Shown here in pieces: positions 39,017 through 48,789 of a stretch of 64,000 nucleotides of DNA. How positions within the stretch are numbered: the first letter of the stretch is position 1; each line of letters starts with the position of its first letter. A program made the position numbers and the translations under genes. The notes beneath the pieces are model-generated. The model was not told the DNA's origin. It did not search any database and worked only from the letters and a program-made list of their open reading frames with translations. This DNA is from Escarpia spicata (Eukaryota; Annelida; Polychaeta; Sabellida; Siboglinidae), in assembly GCA_963995525.1 (NCBI GenBank), contig OZ023205.1, positions 65,139,427 to 65,203,426 of the forward strand. The letters are read 5' to 3'.

Positions 39017-39072
<56 letters not shown>
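39012..39072. repeat. (CA)n microsatellite
   Basis: About 55 bases of CA repeat, preceded by imperfect CA-rich sequence. Confidence 0.97.
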
Positions 39073-39075
<3 letters not shown>

Positions 39076-39116
39076 ACTCTGTTCTCTGTTTCTCACCTAT
39101 GCCTATTTTCCACACA

Positions 39117-39166
39117 AGGACGATGATAGCCACCGTGAGGAGATACATCCTGGTTCCAGAGTACAC
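39117..39166 (-). other. Possible signal-peptide coding start
   Basis: The minus-strand ATG near 39148 begins MYLLTVAIIVLVW, a good hydrophobic signal-peptide core, before the frame runs into the CA repeat. No splice donor lies where one would be needed, so this may be chance. Confidence 0.15.
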
Positions 39167-39518
39167 CAGCTTTCTCTAAAACATGAAAATTAACCTTAAT
39201 GGCACAATACATAAATTATCAACGTCTACAGATCGGCTACTAAAGAACATAGATTTGTGTGTGTATGTCACTGTTGTAAAGAACAGTTCAATCGCTTTCC
39301 AAAGCACTCGGAAAACCTGTTCCTTCATGCAACTTGTTCCTTCGTGTATTAGAATGAATCAGCCACAGTGCATGACTACGCAAACTTTTCTTTCAAATAA
39401 TTCCATTACCTTATACACCATGCAAACCTTTTACCAGAGACGATGTGGACTGAAATTGTTTTTCACACTGCGAGCGGTAACAAGATTATTCAAAACATCA
39501 TGTCGAAGTATTACGGTC

Positions 39519-39775
39519 GGACACGGTGGCGCAGTGTTTAATAATCGGACTCTCACCCTGAGCTCGAATCATCTTACTAATTTGGGAAGCTTCTGCAATT
39601 TCGGTTACTCCACTTAGCCGCAGTTCAGTGGTGGATATATTTCACCGATTAGTTTGTTTGCGCGGAAATTGTCGCGAGGCTGAATTCTTCCAAGAGAAGT
39701 GGATATGGTGTTGGAATGAGCAGGACTGCCTTGGACTGTCGCCCTAGCCAGTGCGTTCCATAACAAACGCTTATG
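39519..39775 (+). mobile_element. tRNA-derived SINE
   Basis: A-box-like TGGCGCAGTGT at 39527-39537 and B-box-like AGCTCGAATC at 39561-39570 sit at tRNA spacing. The body (GTGGATATATTTCACCGATT ... GGTGTTGGAATGAGCAGGAC) corresponds block by block to the copy at 61077-61345. Confidence 0.65.
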
Positions 39776-39779
39776 ATGT

Positions 39780-40840
39780 TTTAGTAACCCAAATAAGATA
39801 TCAAACACACAAAACGCATTGTCTAATAACACTTACCTGAACCAATACGTGATGAAAACTAGCAGTAATCAACGCACCCCGAACGAAAACCGACGATGGG
39901 TGTTAATTTTGTCACCGTTAATAATGCCGGAGATATGTCGGCGTCACCTTCAGCTGCTTACAGCAAGACAGGCCATTGAAGTGTGTCATTTCGACGACGC
40001 GCGAGGTCAACAACCCGGCAACGTGCGCAATAAACCTACCGTCGTTGAATTTAGTTCCCGGAGCATGGACTTGTTGTGCTTGCGTTCTGCTGATCGCATT
40101 GAACTACCCGGCGAATGGAGAGAAATTTAGCATGCTTTTGCACGGAATGGCGTCCATTGTGCACGACGTCTTCAAACAAAGGAATTTGACCGCGACCAAG
40201 GCGACCAATAATTGTGTATTTTTTTATATGCGGTTGAGTCGTTCGGTGGCGCAGGAAGTGGATTTAATGTTGAGCGATAAAAATCGGACGTGTTGATGAC
40301 GGAACAGCCGGCGAATGACTCGCACCAGATGCTGCGGCGACGGAATTCAGGATAGGCATTAGAGTTTAGCGACAGCCCGGATGAATGATTCCCTTGGAAG
40401 TAGTTTACAGGCTCATTCGGTGGGTGGTAGTGTCTTGCACATATAAAAACCTGTAATCATTAACGGCTTAATTCGTTCATAAAATGCTGGGTATTCATAC
40501 GATTACATGTCATGTAACGTTCTAAGAGAGATGTATTTAGGGAAACATGTCCTGTGTAAACGTGGATTTGGATGCATTTAAAATTTTTTGTGGGATATAA
40601 AACGTGTTACTGATATAGCAAACACGCACGACGTCACTACTGTGCCACAACTTTGAATGTGTAGATGGCACCGGGTGTCCATGTACTTTTCTTTCAAATT
40701 TCTCCAGTAGCCAAAATATATCGATTTTATAAAATTAAATATTGTTTATAATCTCCTCAATAATCCCTATAGTTAGTTGAGGTATAATTTCCAAAACATA
40801 TAAAAAAGTACAAATAAAATATTGTCGTTAAAGTAAAAAT
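39780..40840. other. No recognised gene
   Basis: Open frames at 39819-40130 and 39976-40296 (plus) overlap one another and lack known motifs. A strong minus-strand donor pattern (GGTTCAG/GTAAGTG) lies at about 39836 and could end an untranslated or short exon. Confidence 0.25.
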
Positions 40841-40847
40841 AAAAAGT

Positions 40848-41130
40848 AAGTTTTTGTATATAGCGCAGTATCCAGTCCTTAGGACTGCTCAAAGCACTTT
40901 ACACTTTACTCCCTGGCAGACCTGTTTATTCGAACACCACGACGACTTCTCAGGGACGTATCCAGCCACGCTGCAATTAATGCGCGAAGATTATTCGTAC
41001 ACATATATCCACCGTTATCTATAACCAGGTATTCATTCATACAACTGAGTGAACTGAAGAAATGTAGGATTCGAACCCGCGTTCTCTCAGTCGAGAGTCC
41101 GGAGCTCTTATTGCTGCGCTACTGCGCTCC
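40848..41130 (-). mobile_element. tRNA-derived SINE, best-preserved copy
   Basis: On the minus strand the head has A box TAGCGCAGCAA (41121-41111) and a perfect B box GGTTCGAATCC (41077-41067), starting GGAGCGCAG. The body ends with CTGCCAGGGAGTAAAGTG, AGTGCTTTGAGCAGTCCTAA and GCGCTATATACAAAAACTTA, a typical SINE tail. Members also lie at 27535-27800, 39519-39775 and 61077-61345. Confidence 0.8.
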
Positions 41131-41439
41131 ACAAATGTGGAGCTCAGTGGAGGAACCATGCTCGTAATTATAGGTAATTCATTAATGTGGACTAACTGTT
41201 TAATGTATTAAACTAATAAGGAATGTCATCATTACAAAAATGTATAAATTATGCAATTTGTTACTGTGGTGTGGTTTATGTTGTAAATTTAAGTTGCTAG
41301 AATCACGCAAATAATCACATAATTTGACCATTAAACATTGATTAAAAGCCGACCATGTTTCATATCCCCCTTTAAAAACCGACCATGTTTCATATACCCC
41401 TTTAAAGGTAGACCATGATTATATCCCCCCCCCTTTCTT

Positions 41440-42930
41440 TAAATACCAATGATTGTAAATATTTTATCCCAACTGAATTCTCAAAAGCTTTCCACTGTGA
41501 CAATATATCTCTATCGATGGTATGTATGAATTGTCGCAGTTTAGAGGCACACTGGGATTCTGACTTGATTTAATTGGCTTAACATAAATATTTAGAATTC
41601 GTGATTCCCAGCAATACACAATTAGCGGCTACCACAGTTTATTTTTTAATACAAGATTACAAAATGTTGATGGGTATGGTGGAGTGGGAATATATTTTAA
41701 CGAAAGCTTCATCTACTCTAAACGTGAAAATCTCTCTATATTTATTCCCCACGTTTTTAATCTATATTTTTTGAAGTTCAAGGAAATCATAATAAACATT
41801 TTATAGTACATGTAATTTATCGTCCTAACTCTGCTCCTCGTGCAGATATCGATATGTTTATAAGTAAAATAATAAAAATACAGGATAAAATATCAAATGA
41901 AAATAAAACTGCTTATTTAATGGGCGACTATAACATTAATTTGCTATACTTTGTCACCCATCAAAAAACCAATGACTTCATAGATACTGTAATATCCCAC
42001 GGATGTATTCCGCATATACCCAAAACAAACACGACTAACATCATATTCGGCAACACTTACAGACCGCTTATAGTAAAATCATACTCATCCTAGTTGTGAA
42101 ACGGGGATTACTATCACTGATTTAGCCGATCATTTTGGAATATTTCATATAATTTATGGTACACCTCGTCCACAAAAATCAATAGATAGGCAGGTTCAAC
42201 AGTTGACCCCAAAAAACATTACATCATTTAGAAATCTATTAGATATGGCTGATTACTCAACTATACTATCCACTGCCGATGCGAACAAAGCTTATGATAA
42301 TATACAAATCACTTTTCAAAATATCTTGTCCAATTAAATCTGTTAAGAAAAAATACATTAAACGAGAATCATGGATTACTTATGGCATGTTGACTTCATC
42401 TCTAAATAAATCACTATTACTTCGAAAGAAATTAAACAGACCTAATCCATTAATCATCAACAAATATATATAATATAGTAGAGTCTTTAATCACATTAAA
42501 CGAGCAGCAAAACGTGTTTATTATACAGAAATGCTAGAAGAACGTAAGCACAATATCAAAGAAACATGAGCTGTACTATGACAAGCTATACATAAACAAA
42601 AAGAATTCCCCAAACTACCTGACACCTTCATCATAAACGGACAAGAGAATAAAAATTTAAAACAAATTACAGAAGAATTTAATAATGTGTTGATGCAACT
42701 AACGCAGACAACAGAAATATAAATATTTGTACGAAAACTTAAAACTAAATGCACTGAAGGTTTCGACGGACTATCCACTAAACTACTGCAAGCGACCATA
42801 CATGAAGTAGTCACTCCGCTTGAGCATATACTAAACCAATCTTTTGTCACAGGAATTCTTTCTATAAACTTTCCACCATAGCAACTGTAACAATGTACTG
42901 ATTGCGGGAATTTTAGCAAAGCAAATATGT
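41440..42930 (+). mobile_element. Jockey-like LINE, plus-strand copy, 3'-truncated
   Basis: The AP-endonuclease region is readable at 41800-42093 (FIVHVIYRPNSAP, then TAYLMGDYNINLL and DTVISHGCIPHIPKTNTTNI). Next comes the linker with KRESWITYGMLTSSLNKSLL (42279-42473) and a degenerate region to about 42920. The RT palm is absent. The style matches the minus-strand LINE at 1215-3840 (GDNNIDLL there). Ends are diffuse. Confidence 0.7.
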
Positions 42931-43642
42931 CTTTAAAAAAACAATCAATCCCCGTTAACTAGTCATCTAGCGCGTTGTTCCTTCGGCTGCCAATGTTGTG
43001 TAACCCTATGAAAGATGTCACATTCAGCCGGATTAACGTTGCTCTGTATCTGATGACAATATTGGAGTACCATTAAAGCGCGTTACACTATGCCATACCA
43101 CAAAATCACGTTGTTGCTTTCACATATTATTAATAACCATTTGTTTTACGTTCCACTATATCACCCTCTAAACTACTGTGTGGTTATTGATTATTCGCCA
43201 CGTGTCTATAATCCAGCCCGACCGAATTTGTGTCAATGCAACGACACTTTTTAGTCCATTTGTATACTACAGTGCATTCGTTCAGTCGTGTCACATCGAT
43301 TGACGCACGATGTTTTATAACATAGTACGTTACAGTGCACCTTTCAAGTCCAGACAGTGGTCTGGGTTGCCTCAGCATAGCCTTTTACCGGTCAACGGAC
43401 ACAGGTAACAATTAGCGCGCTATACACCAGGAACTGTGCCCTAGAAAGCACTATTTCACGCTACGTGCCGGTTGTATCATGGACACGATAGAGAATTGTG
43501 GACCAAAGTTACGGGGATATAAAATCGAGAAAAAAATTTCGTTATAGAGGTGAACACGAGTTGGGTCTTGATTCTTGCAAGTGTCGGTTTTTTGAAGGTC
43601 CCCTTGATGACATGTACCCTTCACGTACGGCTTACTGGCACC

Positions 43643-43648
43643 TTTGTC
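43643..43648. repeat. Target-site duplication, left (TTTGTC)
   Basis: TTTGTC immediately precedes the first base of the left inverted repeat. The identical hexamer directly follows the right inverted repeat at 56636-56641. Six bases is the target-site length known for Polintons. Confidence 0.9.
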
Positions 43649-44050
43649 AGTAGTAGTTGTGGGCTTCTCGGCCCGGTGCACGGAATACAGATCAAAGAAC
43701 ATCAAAGGGTTTGGGCTCAGTCAGTGGAATAAGATCAAAGGTTTTTAGCTCAGAGTGGCTCAGCGTGGCTGCGTCGAATGCGTAAAGATCAAAGGCTTTT
43801 GGCTCTCGTTGGCTCTCTTATCTTAATTGCTTTTGACATCTTACTAATACAAAAAATAGTTTGATTGATGCCCTTGTCGCCTCAGTTCTAAGTACATTAG
43901 AGCTGAACTCTAGTGGTTATAATTGCATAACGTAGACGGTAGCGCCTCTAGTGGCTATGCTCGTAGACGGTAGCGCCTCTAGTGGTAGCGCCTCTAGTGT
44001 AAGAATGAGTAATCAGTTCGCCTATGTGTAAGGAGGTAATATAGTGGTTA
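43649..44050 (+). repeat. Left terminal inverted repeat, about 402 bp
   Basis: Starts AGTAGTAGTTGTGGGC and is the inverse of the right end, which starts (read inward) AGTTGTAGTGGTGGGC. Shared blocks include TCGGCCCGGTGCACGGAATA, ATCAAAGAACATCAAAGGG and TTAATTGCTTTTGACATCTT. It ends at ATATAGTGGTTAT. Single-base differences and small indels show the arms have diverged since insertion. Confidence 0.9.
43905..44000 (+). repeat. Minisatellite inside the left TIR (about 3 units)
   Basis: Units of about 32 bp, GTAGACGGTAGCGCCTCTAG + TGGCTATGCTC, the last one shortened to about 15 bp. The right TIR has about four units, so the copy number differs between the arms. Confidence 0.8.
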
Positions 44051-44089
44051 TTCACGAGGTGTAGTCAGTAGTGTCTATAGATCAGCGGT

Positions 44090-44542
44090 ATGGAGCCTAT
44101 ACATTTTGGTGGCGCGACTTCGTTCCTGTCGAATTTTTATCCGTGTCAAGTCGAGGCCTACGGTCGGGTTTCCAGATCCATCGAGCACGCTTATCAGTTT
44201 AGAAAAGCAATGTTTAACGAAGACGGAGAAAAAGCGGAGTATATCAAATAGGCGTGGTCGGCTTATATTGCGAAGCGCCGAAGTTTCCTCATCAAGAGAA
44301 AGAGACCGTGGGTCGAATGGGATGCCGTCAGGGTTGAATGTATGAAGGCTCTGTTGATGGCAAAGTTCGGAGGGACGAAAAAGTTGAGAGACGCCCTGTT
44401 GGCTACCGGAGAAGCCGAATTGGTGGAGTGGGTACCGTCGAAAGAGGCCTTCTGGGGTTGCGGTATTGGAGGTCAAGAAGGTCAAAACATGCTCGGAAAA
44501 TTATTGATGGAGTTGCGCGATGATTATAGAAAAAACGAATAA
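44090..44542 (+). pseudogene. NADAR-domain protein (YbiA-like), one in-frame stop
   Basis: From the ATG at 44090 the 150-codon frame reads SFLSNFYPCQV, then SIEHAYQFRKAMF (Glu32), then KALLMAKFGGTKKLRDALLA (residues 86-105), then EAFWGCGIGGQEGQNMLGKL (119-138). The S-FLSNF-P opening, the EH-YQ-KA motif, KF-LR--LL-TG and WG-G...N-LGK-LM--R are the NADAR fold signature in correct order and at full length. Family members cleave N-glycosidic bonds, including riboflavin intermediates (YbiA type) and ADP-ribose on guanine bases (DarT1-linked type). A TAG at 44249-44251 (codon 54) breaks the frame. The gene directly abuts the left TIR, and its end overlaps the ATPase ATG by 23 bases. Function in a Polinton is unknown; reversal of an ADP-ribose-based modification is my speculation. 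Confidence 0.8.
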
Positions 44543-45202
44543 AAAAGACCTCATCAGTTCCCGCGGGCCAGTCGTCAATATGTACACGTCGTTGGAGCTT
44601 CCTTTCACGTGTATAGTGGGTGGTCCTACGGGCTGCGGTAAGACTACTTTCGTCACTCGTCTACTGCAGTTTGCTTCTTCTATGATCGATCCGCCTCCGG
44701 AGAAAATCATGTGGTGTTATGGCCAGTGGCAATCCGCCTACGCCTCTTTGTCAACCGATATAGAATTCGTAGACGGTTTACCGGATCCAAAGATTTTAGA
44801 CGCTAAAACGAGGACGCTTCTAGTACTCGATGACCTTATGGAGGAAACTGATAGTCGGGTCACGACCTTGTTCACTAAAAAAGTAATCACTGCAACACAT
44901 CCGTCGTACAGCTTCTGCAGAATATCTTTCCAAAAGGGAAAGAAAACCACACAATCAGCTTGAACGCGCAATACATGGTGCTATTCAAGAGCCCCCGGGA
45001 CGCTGGACAAGTAGGTCACCTGGCAAAACAGATGTATCCGGGAAGAATCAAATTCAAGATGGAACCTTTCAAACATGCCACATAAGGAGCTTACGGTTAT
45101 CTCCTAGTAGATCTGAAACAGGAAACAGCGGAAAATATGCGCTTGCGCACGTGTATTTTCCCCTACGATCGCCTTCAGTACATCTACGTAACGAGAGTAT
45201 AA
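44520..45202 (+). pseudogene. ATP: FtsK/HerA-type genome-packaging ATPase, broken
   Basis: The frame from 44520 has Walker A GGPTGCGKTTF (residues 34-44) and Walker B TLLVLDDLMEE (99-109), with the catalytic DD at 104-105. This A32-like ATPase would pump DNA into capsids. After about residue 118 the family's conserved C-terminal half continues in another frame: a one-base shift occurs at the A-run near 44876-44884, and the original frame ends at 44963. In the new frame blocks such as NIFPKGKENHTISLN and VLFKSPRDAGQVGHLAKQMY are clear. A TAA at 45083-45085 interrupts, and homologous coding resumes to the TAA at 45200-45202. Total about 227 codons, normal for Polinton ATPases. The ATG overlaps the NADAR gene. 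Confidence 0.9.
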
Positions 45203-45204
45203 AA
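45196..45204 (+). promoter_or_regulatory. TATA-like box before the basic-protein gene
   Basis: GAGTATAAAAAGAGG lies 36-44 bases before the ATG at 45240, at the very end of the ATPase gene. A similar TTTTATAAGGG lies at 47564-47574, about 36-46 bases before the ATG at 47610. The matching distances suggest short-leader transcripts; this is inference only. Confidence 0.3.
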
Positions 45205-45239
45205 AGAGGAACGCATCACAGCGGACGTCATTCGTCAGG

Positions 45240-45588
45240 ATGACAGAGCGTGTCAAGAGGCACATCCTCTGTCTGGAGGTAATGAATAGATATAAGAATG
45301 TCAAGTTGAAAAAAGCCATACTCGCTAACGGAAACGCCGACTTCATCTGTAGTCTATGCGTTTGCGCGCTTAACATATTGAAAGGGAACGTGAAATTGTC
45401 GGCGAAGCAGAAAAAAAACACTGTCAAAATACAAGAAGCATATGCGAAAGTTGACGTCAAAAAAGGTATCCGTCAAGAAGAAACCAAGAGCGGTCTTGCA
45501 AACGGGTGCGGGGGGCTTTCTGATGGCACTGCTAGCCCCGATGGCGAGCACCGTCCTTCTGCCGCTGCTCAAACAGGTTATCGGGTGA
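45240..45588 (+). pseudogene. Small basic Polinton protein with hydrophobic C-terminus, frameshifted
   Basis: The ATG at 45240 follows a TATA-like box. The N-terminal 60 residues (TERVKRHILCLEVMNRYKN, then CALNILKGNVKLSAKQKKN) are helical and basic, as in a conserved short Polinton gene located after the ATPase. The expected Gly-rich, hydrophobic end (GGFLMALLAPMASTVLLPLL) is present at about 45505-45585 but one frame over, ending at the TGA at 45586-45588. A frameshift therefore lies between about 45411 (an eight-A run) and 45500. The undisturbed frame instead fuses into the next gene. The hydrophobic tail suggests a membrane-active virion component by comparison with adenoviral small proteins, which is inference. 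Confidence 0.6.
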
Positions 45589-46244
45589 TGCAACACGCGA
45601 AGAAGATGGCGTTGGTAGACCCTCGGTTGGTGGAGAGTCTCATGCCACTAATCGAGCAGCCACCGAGCACGACCCGATCGCGTGCGATGAGTAACCTGGA
45701 CAGCGACATGAAGGACGTTCAAGACCGTTCGGATTTATCCGAGCGAGAGAAGATAGCGTCGTACAATCAACTGCTGAGTCGTTACAATTCGATAGAGGCG
45801 ACTCCAGCGGCGCAACCGGTACGGGTATCCGTGGTGAACACCGAGGGAAAGGAGGATGCGGCGGCGGTCCAGCCGACGGCGCCGGTATCACTGAGCGGTA
45901 TAGAGCGCGAGATCGTGGAAAGCGTGCCGAACACTCTGAAAGGGAAAGCCCGTCTCCTGATCGAGAAAATGAAAACCGATCCGTTGTGTCGATGGAACGA
46001 CCACGGCTAATTCCTGTACGACGGTCAACCTATCGCGGGAAGTAACATGGTCGATCTCGTGACGGACCTCATGCGAACGAGGAAGAAGGCGGTCACGCCG
46101 GTTGGGTGAGAAGCGTTCGGGGACCGTATGAGACGTGTGAACGTCCCTATGGAACTCGTCCGTAACCCCCGGCATCGAGCGTACATACAGCAGCAGCAGC
46201 AGCAGCTGGTGAAGGTGGTAAAGCGAGAGTGGGAGGAGTATTAA
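45588..46244 (+). pseudogene. Conserved Polinton protein of unknown function, two in-frame stops
   Basis: The ATG at 45588 overlaps the stop of the preceding gene (TGATG). The protein reads MALVDPRLVESLMPLIEQPP, then SNLDSDMKDVQDRSDLSERE (acidic helix), KIASYNQLLSRYNSIEATP, a variable linker, IVESVPNTLKGKARLLIEKM, then NDHG before a TAA at 46008-46010. The same frame continues with LYDGQPIAGSNMVDLVTDLM, a TGA at 46107-46109, MELVRNPRHRAYI, a (CAG)n-encoded Gln run and the final TAA at 46242-46244. About 218 codons, typical for the conserved protein that lies before the integrase in animal Polintons. I know no proven function. Confidence 0.65.
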
Positions 46245-46278
46245 AGAGGTTGAAGCACCGCCGTCCGAGCCACTCACA

Positions 46279-46455
46279 ATGCCCCCTCGAAGGTCGGAAG
46301 TCATCGTCGGCGGCGTGGTCGTAGCGGTTTTCGCTTTATATATGTGCATATTATTCGTCGTAAATAGATTGTCGTCGTGGTCATGGTGTCCCGGCGGCTT
46401 CGTGGTACGCAACGAAAGCGCCGCACTCAACGAGACAACGACGGCGGCCGCCTGA
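46279..46455 (+). CDS. Small single-pass membrane protein
   Basis: A 58-codon ORF: a short basic start (MPPRRSE), one strong transmembrane segment (VIVGGVVVAVFALYMCILFV), then a short Thr/Ala-rich tail ending at the TGA at 46453-46455. The start follows the previous gene by 34 bases, and its last third overlaps the start of the integrase in another frame. It is intact, unlike most of its neighbours. The charge pattern suggests the N-terminus inside and the C-terminus outside. No homologue is recognised; function unknown. Confidence 0.5.
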   Translation: MPPRRSEVIVGGVVVAVFALYMCILFVVNRLSSWSWCPGGFVVRNESAALNETTTAAA

Positions 46456-47381
46456 AACGCGCCTACTTCGACCCGATACAGGCGGGCAGTTACGGCGGCT
46501 TAGAAGCGTTGTACCGGGCGGCGGCAACTGTAGTACGCAAACCGGTCGTGAAGCAGTGGCTATCGGCGCAGGATACTTACACCCTGCACAAACCTGTCAA
46601 ACGACGTTTCAAACGACGCTGCGTTTTCGTAGGCGGTCGAAACCAGCAGTGGCAAGCCGATCTCGTCGACGTAGCTAAACTGAAAAAGCACAACGACGGT
46701 ATAACGTTCCTATTGACGGTCATCGACGTCTTTTCGAAGCGGGCGTGGTGCGTCCCGTTGAAGAGTAAAGCCGGCCCGGCACTCGTTACGGCCTTCAAGT
46801 ACCTGCTGCAGCAGCAATAGCAACCGCCGAACGCGCTGCAGACCGATAAGGGGACGGTGTTTCTCAACAGACCCTTTCAGAAACTTTTGACGGAATACGG
46901 CGTCCACCATTTCGTGACGCATAACGAGGAGAGTAAAGCGAGTGTCGTGGAAAGATTCAATCGGACGCTAAAGACTCGCATGTGGAGGTATTTTACGAAG
47001 CATCAGACGCTGAGATATGTAGAGCCGTTACCGGATTTCGTGCGGTCGTACAACAACGCCTACCATCGAAGCATCGGTAGGACGCCGCCTATTCTCAACG
47101 CCGCGAACCAGGAGAGTGTGTGGGAACGGTTGTACGGCGGCGAGGGTCGAGGCTGCAAGCCGAAACTGCGAGAGGGAGATCGCTTACGTATCAGCAAAGC
47201 GAAGGGTCGGTTCAAGAAAGGGTACATGGCTAACTGGAGCGAACAGCTCTTCACCGTCGTAGAAACGCATCCGATCGATCCGCCCGTTTACTGCTTGAAG
47301 GACGATGCCGGGACGCTATTAGACGGTACTTTCTACGAACCGGAGCTGCAACAAATAGTCGTCCCGAAGGATAAACTGTAA
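46377..47381 (+). pseudogene. INT: Retroviral-type (rve) integrase, one in-frame stop
   Basis: The frame from 46377 (a second ATG at 46383 is equally possible) begins with a basic region, then an N-terminal domain (YGGLEALYRAAA), then the catalytic core: WQADLVDV with Asp95, ALQTDKGTVF with Asp157, and SKASVVERFNRTLKTRMWRY with Glu192, giving a D-D-about-35-E triad. The C-terminal part has KLREGDRLRISKAKGRFKKG and YMANWSEQLFTVV, an SH3-like DNA-binding tail. No chromodomain is visible. A TAG at 46818-46820 (codon 148), between the two catalytic aspartates, is the only break. The enzyme would insert element DNA with a 6-bp stagger, matching the observed TTTGTC duplication. Confidence 0.93.
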
Positions 47382-47388
47382 CGCGTGG

Positions 47389-47463
47389 ATGCCATTCTAC
47401 AGCGTCGTCGACGCCTTCAACAGCTGGATCGACGCCAAGGCGCTCGTGGACTATAAAGGGTAG
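47389..47463 (+). CDS. Very small ORF after the integrase
   Basis: A 24-codon ORF (MPFYSVVDAFNSWIDAKALV...) starts seven bases after the integrase stop. The frame stays open for about 27 more codons past its TAG, so it may be the start of a longer broken gene. Nothing recognised. Confidence 0.2.
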   Translation: MPFYSVVDAFNSWIDAKALVDYKG

Positions 47464-47609
47464 GATACCGTAGCGTCGGACGGTAGTCGTCATGCTGTAT
47501 CGGATGCGACACTCGGGGTGCTGGCGGCTACACGAAGCGGGGTTGTGTAGCGGCTTTTCATTCTTTTATAAGGGAGGGTGCTGCATTAACAGACCGCAGG
47601 GACGCTACG

Positions 47610-47936
47610 ATGACCGACGAGGTTATAACGATCGAAGCCGACGAACCCGTAAACTGCTTCGATATCGACGTCATCGAGCCCGAAGACTTCATCGACACTA
47701 CCGAGTCCACCACCACCGGCCGCGAACACGTTCCATGGCGTTTCTGCGACAACGACTGCCCTAAAGCCGAGATCATCTTCCTGTGCCAGATCGTCGTCCT
47801 GTAAACCGTTATAGTCGTCAGTATATACAATCTAACGAGAGGCCAGGGCGACTCCAACATGTGGACGGCGCTGTTGAGTAGCTGTCTCGGGAACCTACTT
47901 CCGAGTCCGTCTGTGAGACGCGATGGCATCGTCTGA
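47610..47936 (+). pseudogene. Acidic protein with two transmembrane segments, one in-frame stop
   Basis: The ATG at 47610 lies 36 bases after a TATA-like TTTTATAAGG. Residues 1-50 are strongly acidic (MTDEVITIEADEPVNCFDID). From residue 51 a conserved Polinton membrane segment begins (CPKAEIIFLCQIVVL), broken by a TAA at 47802-47804 and continuing in frame with TVIVVSIYNLTRGQG and a second segment, MWTALLSSCLGNLLPSPS, to the TGA at 47934-47936. About 108 codons. It overlaps the start of the penton-like gene by 14 bases. A role in virion entry or egress membranes is conceivable but unproven. Confidence 0.6.
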
Positions 47937-48781
47937 CTTTTACCTGACGTTACCGAGCAACGTGTCTATGAAGGCGCACCCCGAAAACACGTTGACTCAC
48001 TATACCACGAATCTACCGCAACGCATCGACCTGTCGGGGCAGTGGGAATGCGGACTGGTGACGCTACAGTACCCGCATACGTGGTACAACGTGAGAGAGG
48101 AGGACGCGCACTTCTTCTTGGCTTGCCCGACGGGGGAGCTAGGGATTTACACCACCGGTGACGACTGTCCGATATACCGGCAAGGCAACATCCCTCACGG
48201 CTTTTAAAACAGCGCTTACGAGTTGATGCACAAAATCAACGCGGCACTGACGAGACTGAGCACCGATAAAGTCAAGGCCTGCCTGGAGTACAGCCCTGTC
48301 TCTAACCGGATTAAATTGCAGCTCTCGCCGGGTGTCGAATTTAACATACCCTCTCGGAGCCATCTGAAGATCGTACTAGGCCTCTGTAGAGCTGAGCCCC
48401 AGCAGGGAGCGCCTCGACGCCGTCGTCGACGGCGTCGTCATCAGCAACGAGCCCATCGCGTATACCTACGAGTACGAGGGCCCGCATACGGTGGACATGC
48501 AGCGGGGAGTCGATACCCTGTACGTGTACACGGACCTCGTGGAACCGCGCTTCGTCGGCGACGTTTTCGCCCCGCTCCTTCGAACCATTCCCGTCTACGG
48601 CACTAACAGGCTCAATATTTCGGAAGTCTTCGACCGCATCCAATACGTACCTCTCCTGCGACGACAATTCGATTCGGTCGAGATAGATATAAGAGACGAC
48701 ATCGGTCAACCGATAACATTCGAACAGGGGAAACTCGTTTCGACGCTTCACATCAGACGCTGTAAATCTAAACTGTTCTGA
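47923..48781 (+). pseudogene. Penton-like minor capsid protein (single jelly roll), broken
   Basis: The ATG at 47923 opens FYLTLPSNVSMKAHPENTLT, then QRIDLSGQWECGLVTLQYPH and TWYNVREED, the N-terminal beta-rich block of the Polinton minor capsid protein. A TAA at 48205-48207 interrupts, and the same frame continues (AYELMHKINAALTRL ... KLQLSPGVEFNI). Between about 48375 and 48415 a one-base shift moves the reading to the frame ending at 48781, which holds GPHTVDMQRGVDTLYVYTDL, VEPRFVGDVFAPLLRTIPVY and RRQFDSVEIDIRDDIGQPIT. Total about 286 codons. Assignment as penton rather than another virion protein is from family knowledge. Confidence 0.75.
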
Positions 48782-48789
48782 CGACGACA

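Noticed and set aside
44090..46820. Stop-codon reassignment or programmed readthrough to explain in-frame stops in the Polinton
   Set aside because: TAA, TAG and TGA all occur inside genes, alongside frameshifts and a lost catalytic residue; decay is simpler.
47492..47764. Arg-rich 90-codon ORF in the Polinton
   Set aside because: It is the shifted-frame shadow of the acidic membrane protein gene at 47610; the alternative frame contains the conserved membrane segments.
48223..48606. 127-codon ORF with an Arg run
   Set aside because: Its first part is penton-like coding, but after about 48415 it is the wrong frame; the Arg run is a shadow of the real frame.
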